A stretch of 64,000 nucleotides of DNA from Streptomyces profundus (GCF_020740535.1 NZ_CP082362.1:4524501-4588500); one strand, 5' to 3'. Positions 15,571 through 23,358 are shown, counted from the first letter of the stretch. The notes: generated by a model not told the origin, from the letters alone. Numbers and translations are program-made.

Positions 15571-16270
15571 CGGGCCCGATCGGCCGGCTGGCGCCGCGTC
15601 CTCGGACGGGGATGCCGGCCGGCCGAGCCGCCTCAGCGTCCCGGGCCCTCCGCGGCACAACCACCTGGCGAGGCTGCGGAAGGCCCGGCGCACTCGGCCG
15701 ACCACCCCCATCGGCATCGCGCCGGCCCCGTCCGGCCCGAACCCGCCGTGGACGCGGGGTGATTGGTCATCGAACAACGTACGCATCGCGTGCCCTCCGG
15801 TGGTCCGACTCCTCGCCTGATGTCGCGCTGAGTAATTCTCAGTGTGCCACTAGACACGGAGAGTGACAAGGGTCTAGGTTACGGAGCGTGATGATTCTGA
15901 AGATTCTTGGTACGAGGCGACCGTCCCGGTCCTCCGGTTCGCCCACCGGCACCAGCGTGATGAGGGGACGCGGCCTCCCGCCGCCCGAGCGGTTCCTGCG
16001 CGCCGCGCCCCTGAGTGCCGAAAGCCCCCAGTCGACATCGGCCGCCCCCGGTCGGCCGGCATCTCGCCGAAGGGGCGGTACAACGAGAGTGCTTTCCCGA
16101 CGCGGGACTCGGTCAGCGGTGTGCTCTCCCGCAGCCGCAGCCGCAGCCGCAGCCGCAGCCGCGCCCCGATCCGCCGGGGTGGCGTCGTTCCTGCCTGCCA
16201 GGGGCCGACGCCCCGCGCTTCGACGCCCTCTGGCCAGCTGGCGCGGAGGCGCTAGGCTGACCGACGCAGT
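15571..16270. other. gene-free region upstream of the cobalamin riboswitch
   Basis: About 700 bp with no supported gene. Open frames on the plus strand running into metE are extensions without family similarity, and the minus-strand frame beginning at 15786 is a shadow for most of its length. A less GC-rich stretch at 15830-15910 (with TAATTCTCAG and a TAGACA/TAGGTT pair) may be a promoter. A CCGCAG hexanucleotide repeat is listed separately. Confidence 0.5.
16130..16163. repeat. CCGCAG hexanucleotide tandem repeat
   Basis: About five and a half uninterrupted copies of CCGCAG, 110 bp before the riboswitch aptamer. It lies in the probable 5' untranslated or promoter region of metE. Simple hexamer tracts like this can change copy number by slippage. 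Confidence 0.85.
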
Positions 16271-16466
16271 TGGTTCGTCCTGTCCGCCAGGCAGGCACGT
16301 CGTAAGAGGGAACCCGGTGGGAATCCGGGACTGCCCCGCAGCGGTGAGTGGGAACGACCGCCGTCATACGCACTGGGCCCGTCGGGCTTGGGAAGCGACG
16401 GCCAGTAGGTCTTCGCCTGAGTGTTCAGGCCGAGGGTGCCCGCGAGTCCGAAGACCTGCCACTGCC
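16271..16466 (+). promoter_or_regulatory. cobalamin (B12) riboswitch
   Basis: The conserved aptamer core is plain. AAGAGGGAACCCGGTG leads to GAATCCGGGACTGCCCCGCA and then AGCGGTGAGTG (about 16303-16350). Further 3' is the GGCCAGTAGG segment, and the closing B12 box is CGAGTCCGAAGACCTGCC (16443-16460). Order and spacing match adenosylcobalamin riboswitches. It precedes metE by about 180 bp. The family logic is that B12 binding represses the B12-independent methionine synthase, because the B12-dependent MetH can then take over. A short hairpin GGGCGAC/GTCGCCC just after it (about 16471-16485) may belong to the expression platform. Confidence 0.95.
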
Positions 16467-16643
16467 CGTGGGCGACCGTCGCCCGCGGTTGTTTCGGTGA
16501 CCTCGTGGGTGGGTCTGCGTGCTGACGACGAGTGCCCCGGGCCGTGGCAACGGCTCCGCCGGGTTCTCCGGTCGCTGTGCTCCTTCGCTCCCGTGCGTGG
16601 TCGCCGAGACCAGCCAGGAGACATGCTCGCGAAGGAGAGTTTC

Positions 16644-18956
16644 TTGACCAGCGAGTCCGCAGCCGCGGCACCACGGGCCACGGTGTACGGCTATCCCCGC
16701 CAGGGGGCCAACCGTCAGCTGAAGAGGGCGATCGAGGGGTACTGGAAGGGCCGCGTCACCGCCCAGGATCTGCTCGACACCGCCTCAGAACTGCGTCAAG
16801 CCAACTGGCGACAGCTCGCCGACGCCGGCGTGCACGAGGTCCCCACCGGAGACTTCTCGTTCTACGACCACGTGCTGGACACCAGCGTGATGGTCGGCGC
16901 CATCCCGCCACGGCACCGCTCGGCCGTCGAGGCCGATGCCCTGGCCGGCTACTTCGCCATGGCTCGCGGCACCCAGGATGTCGCGCCGCTGGAGATGACC
17001 AAGTGGTTCGACACCAACTACCACTACCTGGTCCCCGAACTCGGCCCTGACACCGTCTTCACCGCCGACTCCGGCAGGCAACGTGCCGAGTTGGGCGAGG
17101 CGCTCGCCCTCGGGCTGACCGCTCGCCCCGTTCTGGTGGGCCCGATCACCTATCTGCTGCTGGCCAAGCCCGCTCCCGGCGTCGCCGATGACTTCGAGCC
17201 GCTGACCCTGCTGGACCGCCTGCTGCCGGTCTATGCCGAGGTGTTGGCCGATCTGCGCGCCGCGGGTGCCGGCTGGGTGCAGATCGACGAGCCGGCACTG
17301 GTCCAGGACCGTACCCCCGCCGAGTTGGCCGCGGCGGCGCGCGCCTACCGCGATCTCGGTGCCCTGGTGGACCGTCCCAAGCTGTTGGTCGCCTCCTACT
17401 TCGACCGCCTCGGTGAGGCCCTGCCCGTTCTGGCGAAGGCCCCTGTGGAGGGCCTGGCCATCGACTTCACCGGGTCCGCCGCCGGCAACCTGGAGGATCT
17501 CGCAGCCGCCGGCGGTCTGCCGGGGAAGCGGTTGGTCGCCGGCGTGGTCAACGGCCGCAACGTGTGGATCAACGATCTCGAACGGTCGCTGGCGACCCTG
17601 GCCACGCTCCTGGGTCTGGCCGGCAGCGTCGATGTGGCCGCTTCCTGCTCCTTGCTGCACGTCCCACTGGACGCCACGGCGGAGCGGGACATCGACCAGC
17701 AGATTCTGCGCTGGCTGGCCTTCGCCCGTCAGAAGGTCACCGAGATCGTCACCCTGACCCGGGGCCTGGCCGAGGGCAGCGGCGCGATCGCAGCCCAACT
17801 CGCCGCCAACCGCGCCGATCTGGCCTCCCGCGCCGGGTCCCCGATCACCCGTGACCCGGCCGTGCGGGCCCGCGCCGCCGCGATCACCGAGGCGGACGGC
17901 CGCCGTTCGCAGCCCTACCCCGAGCGCACCGCCGCCCAGCGGGCCCATCTGGCGCTGCCGCCCCTGCCCACCACCACCATCGGCTCCTTTCCACAGACCG
18001 TCGAGCTCCGCACGGCCAGGGCCGATCTGCGGGCCGGTCGGCTCGACGCGCCCGGCTACGAGGAGCGGGTGCGGCACGAGGTCCGCGAGACGATCGCCTT
18101 CCAGGAGAAGGCCGGGATCGATGTCCTGGTGCACGGCGAACCCGAGCGCAACGACATGGTGCAGTACTTCGCCGAGCAGCTCACCGGCTATCTGGCCACC
18201 CAACACGGATGGGTCCAGTCGTACGGCACCCGCTACGTCAGGCCGCCGATCCTCGTCGGCGACATCTCGCGTCCCGACCCGATGACGGTGCGCTGGGCCC
18301 AGTACGCGCAGTCGTTGACCGATCGCCCCGTCAAGGGCATGTTGACCGGGCCGGTCACCATGCTCGCCTGGTCCTTCGTCCGCGACGATCAGCCCCGTGG
18401 CGAAACGGCCAGGCAGGTCGCGCTGGCCCTGCGCGACGAGGTGAACGACCTGGAGGCCGCCGGAACTTCGGTGATCCAGGTCGACGAGCCGGCGCTGCGG
18501 GAGACGCTGCCGTTGCGCGCCGTCGACCAGCGCGGCTATCTGGCCTGGGCCACCGAGGTCTTCCGGCTCACCACCAGCGGTGTCCGCCCCGACACCCAGA
18601 TCCACACCCACATGTGCTACGCCGAGTTCGGCGACATCCTGCAGGCCATCGACGATCTGGACGCCGATGTGATCAGCCTGGAGGCGGCCAGGTCGCATAT
18701 GCGGGTCGCCGCCGAACTCGCCGACGCCAGCTATCCGAGGGAGGTCGGTCCCGGCGTCTACGACATCCACTCCCCGCGCGTTCCCGACCGCGCCGAGGTC
18801 ACCGAGCTGTTGCGGGCCGGCCTCGCGGCCATCCCGGCCGAGCGGCTGTGGGTCAACCCCGACTGCGGCCTGAAGACCCGGGCCTGGCCCGAGGTCCGCG
18901 ATTCGCTGACCTCCCTGGTCGAGGCCGCACGCACCCTCCGGGGCGAACTGCCCTGA
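16644..18956 (+). CDS. metE: cobalamin-independent methionine synthase MetE
   Basis: 5-methyltetrahydropteroyltriglutamate-homocysteine S-methyltransferase, about 770 residues, the full family length. It transfers a methyl group from polyglutamylated methyl-folate to homocysteine, the last step of methionine synthesis, in the cytoplasm. The N-terminal barrel opens ATVYGYPRQGANRQLKRAIE. The C-terminal barrel holds the zinc site: His and Cys in IHTHMCYAEFGDI, Glu further on, and the last Cys in WVNPDCGLKTR. The TTG at 16644 is preferred because GAAGGAGAG lies five bases upstream and the protein then begins like other streptomycete MetE; ATG 16623 has AGGAG too close. Regulation by the upstream B12 riboswitch is strongly indicated. 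Confidence 0.97.
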   Translation: MTSESAAAAPRATVYGYPRQGANRQLKRAIEGYWKGRVTAQDLLDTASELRQANWRQLADAGVHEVPTGDFSFYDHVLDTSVMVGAIPPRHRSAVEADALAGYFAMARGTQDVAPLEMTKWFDTNYHYLVPELGPDTVFTADSGRQRAELGEALALGLTARPVLVGPITYLLLAKPAPGVADDFEPLTLLDRLLPVYAEVLADLRAAGAGWVQIDEPALVQDRTPAELAAAARAYRDLGALVDRPKLLVASYFDRLGEALPVLAKAPVEGLAIDFTGSAAGNLEDLAAAGGLPGKRLVAGVVNGRNVWINDLERSLATLATLLGLAGSVDVAASCSLLHVPLDATAERDIDQQILRWLAFARQKVTEIVTLTRGLAEGSGAIAAQLAANRADLASRAGSPITRDPAVRARAAAITEADGRRSQPYPERTAAQRAHLALPPLPTTTIGSFPQTVELRTARADLRAGRLDAPGYEERVRHEVRETIAFQEKAGIDVLVHGEPERNDMVQYFAEQLTGYLATQHGWVQSYGTRYVRPPILVGDISRPDPMTVRWAQYAQSLTDRPVKGMLTGPVTMLAWSFVRDDQPRGETARQVALALRDEVNDLEAAGTSVIQVDEPALRETLPLRAVDQRGYLAWATEVFRLTTSGVRPDTQIHTHMCYAEFGDILQAIDDLDADVISLEAARSHMRVAAELADASYPREVGPGVYDIHSPRVPDRAEVTELLRAGLAAIPAERLWVNPDCGLKTRAWPEVRDSLTSLVEAARTLRGELP

Positions 18957-18977
18957 CCCGAGGGCCCCACGCGGCTA

Positions 18978-19011
18978 GCCGCACCCCGCCCGTCTCCGGA
19001 CGGGGTGCGGC
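18978..19011 (+). terminator. metE terminator
   Basis: An inverted repeat GCCGCACCCCG (18978-18988) / CGGGGTGCGGC (19001-19011) with a 12-nt loop, 22 bp after the metE stop. There is no U-tract, as is common for Streptomyces terminators. Confidence 0.8.
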
Positions 19012-19137
19012 GAGCCCGTCAACCGGCGGGCCGCCGCAGGCGGTTGCCGGGGGTAGGCGCCGGGAGGGAGCGAACCGGGAGCAGGAAGTTGGGGAGAACG
19101 ATTCCTGTCGTGCCCCGGGTTAGGGCAGGCTGTCGGT

Positions 19138-19587
19138 GTGAGCAGTGACACAGTGGACGGTGACGGCCAGCGGCCGAATCAGCGCACGTTGAGCCCCGAG
19201 GAGCAGGTGCTGCCGGAGGCCCTGGTGGAGCGGATCGTGCAGGCGGTGCGCCTGATCGGCCTCCCGCTGGCGGTGGAGACGGGCGGCTCCGGGGTCTATC
19301 TGGAGCGGGAAGGTCCGATCGAGGGGCCGGTCGATCATGTGGTGATCCGCTGGCACGCGTCCAACCTCCTGTTCGATGTCGCGGAGAGGGAGTTGCCGGC
19401 AGGTCCGGCCGAGCGGCTGATGAGTGCCTCGCTCACCGCGATGGAGGACGCCCTCGCCGAACTCCTCGCCGCGAGCGGGTTGGTCGTCGCCAAGCACCCC
19501 TTCACCCGTTCGTTGGCGGTCTGGGGTGTCGACGGTCCGCCGCCGGTCGAGGGAGAGGACGAGCCGACGGCCCGCCTCCTCCCCTGA
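19138..19587 (+). CDS. conserved hypothetical protein
   Basis: A 149-residue protein of unknown function. It has an acidic start, a helix (EEQVLPEALVERIVQAVRLI), then a likely mixed alpha/beta segment (GLPLAVETGGSGVYLEREG, DHVVIRWHASNLLFDVAERE) and a closing helix-strand (LTAMEDALAELLAASGLVV). The start is GTG 19138, with a weak ribosome-binding site. It is convergent with the short threonyl-tRNA synthetase gene, about 50 bp apart. There is no recognised motif, signal peptide or membrane segment. Coding status is supported by its ordinary amino-acid composition and third-position GC. Confidence 0.7.
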   Translation: MSSDTVDGDGQRPNQRTLSPEEQVLPEALVERIVQAVRLIGLPLAVETGGSGVYLEREGPIEGPVDHVVIRWHASNLLFDVAERELPAGPAERLMSASLTAMEDALAELLAASGLVVAKHPFTRSLAVWGVDGPPPVEGEDEPTARLLP

Positions 19588-19637
19588 GCGGCGGATGGGT
19601 CCGGGCGGCGGATGGTCCACCGCCCCGCCCCCGTTGA

Positions 19638-20873
19638 TCACCCTCTCCGCCCGGGTGCCTCGTCCCACAGCGCCAGGCTGTGCTCCGCGACCCGAGCGGC
19701 GATGCGGCCGAGCACCTCCTCCGCCGGAAGCGCGTCCAGCCTGCGCCCGTCGCGCAGCCGCACGGCGAGCTGTCCGGCCGCTGCCTCGCGTGAGCCCAGC
19801 ACGGCCTGGTAGGGAACGAGCCGGTGCTGGCGAACGCGCGCCGCGAGGGACCCCTGCTCAGGACCGACGACCCGGGCGCGCAGGCCCAGTTCGGCGGCGC
19901 GCAGCGCCACGGCGTCGGCGTCGGCGCGCTCCGCGTCGGAGACCGGGAGCAGCACCAGCTGGAGAGGCGCCAGCCAGGAGGGAAACGCGCCGCCGTGCAC
20001 CTCGATCAGGTGCGCGACGGCCCGTTCCACGCTGCCGACGATGCTGCGGTGCACCATCACCGGGCGGTGCCTGGCCCCGTCGGGGCCGATGTAGCCGAGG
20101 TCGAACCGCTCCGGTTGATGGAAGTCCACCTGCACGGTGGAGAGGGTGAACTCCCGCCCCGCGCCGTCGATCACCAGCACATCGATCTTGGGCCCGTAGA
20201 AGGCGGCCTCGCCCTCCACCGCCTCGTAGGACAGTCCGGAGCCGTCGAGCACCGCGCGCAGCAGGGCGACGGAGCGGCGCCACAGCTCCGGCGCCGCCAC
20301 ATACTTGCCCCCCTCACCCGGCAGCGACAGTCGGTAGCGCGGTGGCGCGATCCCCAACGCCCCGTACGCCCGTTGGATGAGGCCCAGCGCCGCGCTCGCC
20401 TCGTCGGCGACCTGGTCAAGGGCGCAGAACACATGGGCATCGTTGAGCTGGATCGACCGCACCCGGGTCAACCCGCCGAGCACGCCGGAGAGTTCGGAGC
20501 GGTACATGCCGCCGAGTTCCGCCATCCGCAGCGGCAGCTCCCGGTAGCTGTGCGAGCGGGAGCGGAAGATCAGCGCATGGTGCGGGCAGAGGCTCGGCCG
20601 GAGCACCATCTGTTCGTCACCGACATCCATCGGAGGGAACATGTCGTCGCTGTAGTGGGACCAGTGGCCCGAGATCTCGTACAGCTCCCGTTTGCCGAGC
20701 ACCGGTGAGTAGACGTGCTGGTAGCCGGCGCGGCGTTCGAGCTGGTGGACGTACTCCTCCAGCGCGTGGCGCACGGCCGCGCCGTCGGGCAGCCAGTAGG
20801 GCAGTCCGGCGCCGATCAACGGATCGGTGTCGAACAGGTTCAGCTCGCGGCCGAGCTTGCGATGGTCGTACAC
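19638..20873 (-). CDS. thrS2: threonyl-tRNA synthetase paralogue without TGS and editing domains
   Basis: A 411-residue class II threonyl-tRNA synthetase. It charges tRNA-Thr with threonine. Only the catalytic core and the C-terminal anticodon-binding domain are present; the N-terminal TGS and editing domains of the usual ~650-residue enzyme are missing. Zinc ligands Cys96 (RPSLCPHH), His147 (NDAHVFC) and His275 (VMVHRSIVGS) are kept. Motif 2 (MYRSELSGVLGGLTRVR) and motif 3 (GSVERAVAHLIE) are intact, so it should be active. GTG 20873 (VYDHRKLGRELNLF) is chosen because GGGAG sits six bases upstream and the short enzymes of the genus start at this motif; GTG 20897 is an alternative. The leader upstream suggests induction by threonine starvation or by poor charging of tRNA-Thr. 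Confidence 0.9.
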   Translation of the reverse strand: MYDHRKLGRELNLFDTDPLIGAGLPYWLPDGAAVRHALEEYVHQLERRAGYQHVYSPVLGKRELYEISGHWSHYSDDMFPPMDVGDEQMVLRPSLCPHHALIFRSRSHSYRELPLRMAELGGMYRSELSGVLGGLTRVRSIQLNDAHVFCALDQVADEASAALGLIQRAYGALGIAPPRYRLSLPGEGGKYVAAPELWRRSVALLRAVLDGSGLSYEAVEGEAAFYGPKIDVLVIDGAGREFTLSTVQVDFHQPERFDLGYIGPDGARHRPVMVHRSIVGSVERAVAHLIEVHGGAFPSWLAPLQLVLLPVSDAERADADAVALRAAELGLRARVVGPEQGSLAARVRQHRLVPYQAVLGSREAAAGQLAVRLRDGRRLDALPAEEVLGRIAARVAEHSLALWDEAPGRRG

Positions 20874-20894
20874 GGTGGTCTCCCTCGTTCCGGA

Positions 20895-20933
20895 CACCAG
20901 CCGCCCTTCCCGGTCCGGGACCGGCGGCTGGTG
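20895..20933 (-). promoter_or_regulatory. second leader hairpin just before thrS2
   Basis: An 11-bp inverted repeat (20923-20933 with 20895-20905, arm CACCAGCCGCC) enclosing a smaller GGTCCGG/CCGGGACC stem. It lies between the attenuator hairpin and the gene, and its loop carries GGAAGGG. It may be the antiterminator competitor, a second terminator, or a translational control element. Confidence 0.55.
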
Positions 20934-20956
20934 CGTGGGACGAGCGACCACACGGC

Positions 20957-20986
20957 GAAGCCCCGGGGCGCTCGCCCCGGGGCTTC
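20957..20986 (-). terminator. attenuator hairpin of thrS2
   Basis: A perfect 14-bp GC-rich inverted repeat (arm GAAGCCCCGGGGCG, 2-nt central loop) starting 14 nt after the leader-peptide stop and ending 83 nt before the thrS2 start. Its position behind a Thr-codon leader peptide suggests a transcription attenuator rather than the end of another gene. There is no U-tract. Confidence 0.75.
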
Positions 20987-20999
20987 GACTAGGCATTCG

Positions 21000-21050
21000 T
21001 CAGCGCGCCGGGACACTCTCCGGCGTCGTCGTCATGGCGGCACGCTGCAT
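21000..21050 (-). CDS. threonine attenuator leader peptide
   Basis: A 16-codon open frame reading MQRAAMTTTPESVPAR, stop TGA at 21000-21002. Three adjacent ACG threonine codons sit in the middle; an internal ATG at 21035 would give MTTTPESVPAR. It is followed by the GC hairpin and then the threonyl-tRNA synthetase gene, the classical layout of leader-peptide attenuation. No Shine-Dalgarno sequence precedes the ATG, but a TAGCCT -10-like box ends seven bases before it. The transcript is therefore probably leaderless with the A of ATG as +1, as for other Streptomyces amino-acid leader peptides. By inference, stalling at ACG codons when charged tRNA-Thr is scarce would prevent the hairpin. Confidence 0.7.
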   Translation of the reverse strand: MQRAAMTTTPESVPAR

Positions 21051-21057
21051 GTCGACG

Positions 21058-21063
21058 AGGCTA
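21058..21063 (-). promoter_or_regulatory. -10 box for the thrS2 leader
   Basis: TAGCCT on the minus strand, ending seven bases before the ATG of the leader peptide. It fits the TAnnnT-type -10 of the main sigma factor for a leaderless start. The -35 region is GC-rich and unconvincing. Confidence 0.45.
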
Positions 21064-21140
21064 GCAGGGCGGAACGCGCCGGCGGGAGGACGGGCGTCCG
21101 TCCACCTGGCGTCGCGTCGCCCCCGGGACGCCGCTCGAAA

Positions 21141-21188
21141 CACGACTCAGCACACGACTCAGCACACGACTCAGCACACGGCTCAGGG
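21141..21188. repeat. 12-bp tandem repeat (CACGACTCAGCA, 3 exact copies plus a partial)
   Basis: Units at 21141-21152, 21153-21164 and 21165-21176 are identical; 21177-21188 is a diverged copy that contains the stop codon of the sigma-operon membrane protein gene. Read on the minus strand in that gene's frame, each unit supplies another TGA, giving stacked stop codons. Confidence 0.9.
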
Positions 21189-21908
21189 CGGGAACCCCTC
21201 CGCCAGCTGGCTCAGCACCGTACCGTCCTCCCCGTACGCGGTGACGGTCAGCTCGCCGGACGGTGGTTCGGGCAGGTCCAGGTGGTAGGCCCCCCATCCC
21301 GGTTCGCCCGGCAGCGTGACCAGGGCGGCCTCCTGCTCCTGGCCGTTCACGCTCACCGTGAGCCGGGCCACCGCCGGCTCCCCCCGCCAGGTGCCCGTGC
21401 CGACCACGCCCGTCCCGGTCGGGGTGAAGGAGCTGGTCAACGGCTCGGCCGTCGCGGTGGACGGGGGCCCGTCCCGATCCGCGAACGTGTCCAGCGGGGC
21501 GACGAGATGGGATCCGTCGCGCCACAGCGCAAGGCCCTGACCATGGCCGATCTCGACGGGCACTCCCGGCTCGACCACCGTGGTGGAGGCGGGCGCGGCC
21601 GGGGCGGCCACGGTCGGCCCCGTCCCGCCGCCGCCCAGGTGGTCGGAGACGGGGGCGATGGCCACCGCCACCGCGCCGACCATGGCCGCCGCCACCAGGC
21701 CGGTGGCCGCGTGCCGGCGGCGGCGCGACCGCCGTCCTCGGGCGACGACCCGATCCGTCGGCGGCGGACCCACCGGCACCTCGGCGGCCTCGCGCCGCAG
21801 TTCCCTGCCCAACTCCGTCGCGCCGGGGCCAACGGTCTCGGCGGCGGAGGAGGAGGCGGCTGCGCGGACCGGATCGGACCAGCCCCTTTCCCACCCACGG
21901 TCGTTCAT
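21183..21908 (-). CDS. membrane protein of an ECF sigma operon (possible anti-sigma factor)
   Basis: A 241-residue single-pass membrane protein. A cytoplasmic N-terminus of about 70 residues ends in an Arg-rich stop-transfer (RGRRSRRRRH), followed by a membrane segment (ATGLVAAAMVGAVAVAIAPV) and an extracytoplasmic domain of about 150 residues. The last 60 residues (EAALVTLPGEPGWGAYHLDL, LTVTAYGEDGTVLSQL) match the C-terminus of the secreted protein encoded on the other side of the sigma gene. ATG 21908 overlaps the sigma stop (ATGA). Topology and coupling fit an anti-sigma factor, although no zinc-binding HxxxCxxC motif is present in the N-terminal part. Its function is inferred from context. 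Confidence 0.75.
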   Translation of the reverse strand: MNDRGWERGWSDPVRAAASSSAAETVGPGATELGRELRREAAEVPVGPPPTDRVVARGRRSRRRRHAATGLVAAAMVGAVAVAIAPVSDHLGGGGTGPTVAAPAAPASTTVVEPGVPVEIGHGQGLALWRDGSHLVAPLDTFADRDGPPSTATAEPLTSSFTPTGTGVVGTGTWRGEPAVARLTVSVNGQEQEAALVTLPGEPGWGAYHLDLPEPPSGELTVTAYGEDGTVLSQLAEGFPP

Positions 21909-22594
21909 GATCCCGCCTCCTCGGGCCGCACCCGCGTCTCGTGACTCTGCCGCGGATCGCACATCTCCCGGAGGGCGCCGTCCGCGCGCAGCTTCGCCAG
22001 CCCTCTGGCGGTGTGGCTGCGTACGGTGCCGACGCCGGTGCCCAACACCTGTGCCACCTCGGTCTCACTCCTGTCGTCGAGATAGCGCAGGACGACGACC
22101 GCCCGCTGTCTCGGCGTCAGCCGATCCAGCGCCGGTAGCAACACGCCCCGGGCGGCGACCTGTTCGGCGCTGTCGGCCTCCGCGCGTTCGGGGAACCGGT
22201 CGGTGAGCCACTCGCGTACCCTCCGGCGCCGAAAGCGGTCCACATGGGCGTTGATCAGCACCCGCCACACATAGGCGTCCGGATCGTCGGCCCGCCTGAC
22301 CCGTTTCCAGTGGGCACACGCCCTGGCCAGCGCGGTCTGTGCCAGATCCTCCGCGTCATGGTGGTTGCCGGTGAGCAGATAGGCGGTGCGGAGCAGCGCC
22401 GGCCACCTGGCCGCCATATAGGCGCGGAAGTCGGACTCGACGTCGGGGGCGTCCGCGCCGCGGGGCCGGCGGTCGGGCGACGAGCCCTCCGGGGGCCAGG
22501 GCTTGGTGGACGTGGGCCGGGACGGTTCGTGCCGGTGGGATCCGTCGTCGATGTCCGCCGCTCCTCCGGTCGCCGGGGGGACGGCCGTCCTCAC
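21905..22594 (-). CDS. SigE-family ECF RNA polymerase sigma factor
   Basis: A 229-residue sigma factor. The first ~55 residues are Pro/Ser/Arg-rich and probably not part of the fold, so translation might begin further in. Region 2 is FRAYMAARWPALLRTAYLLTG, then DAEDLAQTALARACAHWKRV. Region 4 is LPALDRLTPRQRAVVVLRYL, then SETEVAQVLGTGVGTVRSHTARGL, a normal helix-turn-helix. The pattern belongs to the actinobacterial SigE family of short ECF factors. GTG 22594 overlaps the stop of the upstream secreted-protein gene (GTGA) and the gene overlaps the downstream membrane protein by ATGA, so all three are one coupled operon. The signal sensed is unknown. Confidence 0.9.
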   Translation of the reverse strand: MRTAVPPATGGAADIDDGSHRHEPSRPTSTKPWPPEGSSPDRRPRGADAPDVESDFRAYMAARWPALLRTAYLLTGNHHDAEDLAQTALARACAHWKRVRRADDPDAYVWRVLINAHVDRFRRRRVREWLTDRFPERAEADSAEQVAARGVLLPALDRLTPRQRAVVVLRYLDDRSETEVAQVLGTGVGTVRSHTARGLAKLRADGALREMCDPRQSHETRVRPEEAGS

Positions 22595-23214
22595 GCGGCG
22601 GGTCCGTGCGCTTCGGCCGCCGCCGGCTCGGGGCCGCCCTCGAACTCGGCGATCACCGCTCCGTCCTTGTCGTAGGCGGTGACCTTCACCTGGGACAGGC
22701 CCTGGAGCGGGCCGTCGAAGTAGTAGCCGCCCCAGCCGGAGGCGCCCGCGAGCTGGATCAGCTTCGCCTCATGGGACACCCCGTCGATGTCGGCGGTGAT
22801 CAGGGACGGCGCGCACTCCGTCCGCCAGACGCCCCCGAAGTAGTGGTCCGCCTCGACCTGTTCGGGGTCGTGGACCATCGCGAGGCCGTCGAAGGTGAGG
22901 CGGTCATCGGCCAGGTCGGGGCCGCCGTACCGGAGTTGGTCCCGTACCGCCTGCCAGAACAGGGCGTCCTCGCTGAGGCCGAAGACGTACTTCTGGTCGG
23001 GCGAGGGGATCAGGGCCAGCGCGACATGGTCGTCGAGGGCGACGCGCTCCAGCGGCCGGACGGTGCGCACGTCCTCGGCCGGCGCACAGGCCGGGCGGCT
23101 GTCCGCTCCGACCGTGTCGGCTCGCGGTGCGGCCAGCGCACTGCCGTTCGCGGTGCCCAGCAGGCAAACGGTCGCGACGCCCACAAGAGCGGTGCGGAGC
23201 AGGCGGATCGTCAT
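22591..23214 (-). CDS. secreted protein of the ECF sigma operon
   Basis: A 207-residue exported protein. A Sec signal peptide (MTIRLLRTALVGVATVCLLG, cleavage near ALAAPRAD) is followed by a domain with two Cys (RPACAPAED and WRTECAPSL) that may form a disulfide. The C-terminal 55 residues (EAKLIQLAGASGWGGYYFDG, VKVTAYDKDGAVIAEFEGG) are clearly related to the C-terminus of the membrane protein at the other end of the operon. It is the first gene of the operon and is coupled to the sigma gene by GTGA. It may be a ligand, decoy or competitor for the membrane protein's outer domain; this is inference. Confidence 0.75.
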   Translation of the reverse strand: MTIRLLRTALVGVATVCLLGTANGSALAAPRADTVGADSRPACAPAEDVRTVRPLERVALDDHVALALIPSPDQKYVFGLSEDALFWQAVRDQLRYGGPDLADDRLTFDGLAMVHDPEQVEADHYFGGVWRTECAPSLITADIDGVSHEAKLIQLAGASGWGGYYFDGPLQGLSQVKVTAYDKDGAVIAEFEGGPEPAAAEAHGPAA

Positions 23215-23358
23215 GGTCGGGTCCCTTCGGCGAAGACTCTGTCACCAGGAGAGACGTGGGGGAGGCCGTCCGCCTATGACGGTTGGTGCCGCCGGATGTG
23301 CGGCGGAGGGGCCGGCGAGCCGCTGAGGCGCCTGTGATCAGCGGGAATTGTCAGTGGT

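Noticed and set aside
13792..15786. A 664-codon minus-strand open frame
   Set aside because: It is antisense to four well-supported plus-strand genes, has the His/Gly/Arg-rich shadow composition typical of high-GC DNA and no family motif.
15888..16643. N-terminal extension of MetE to 15888
   Set aside because: The extension runs through the riboswitch and a simple repeat and has no MetE similarity; MetE homologues begin at the TTG/ATG near 16644.
20895..21063. T-box riboswitch upstream of thrS2
   Set aside because: No AGGGTGGNACCGCG-type T-box sequence or specifier loop is seen; a Thr-codon leader peptide with hairpin explains the region better.
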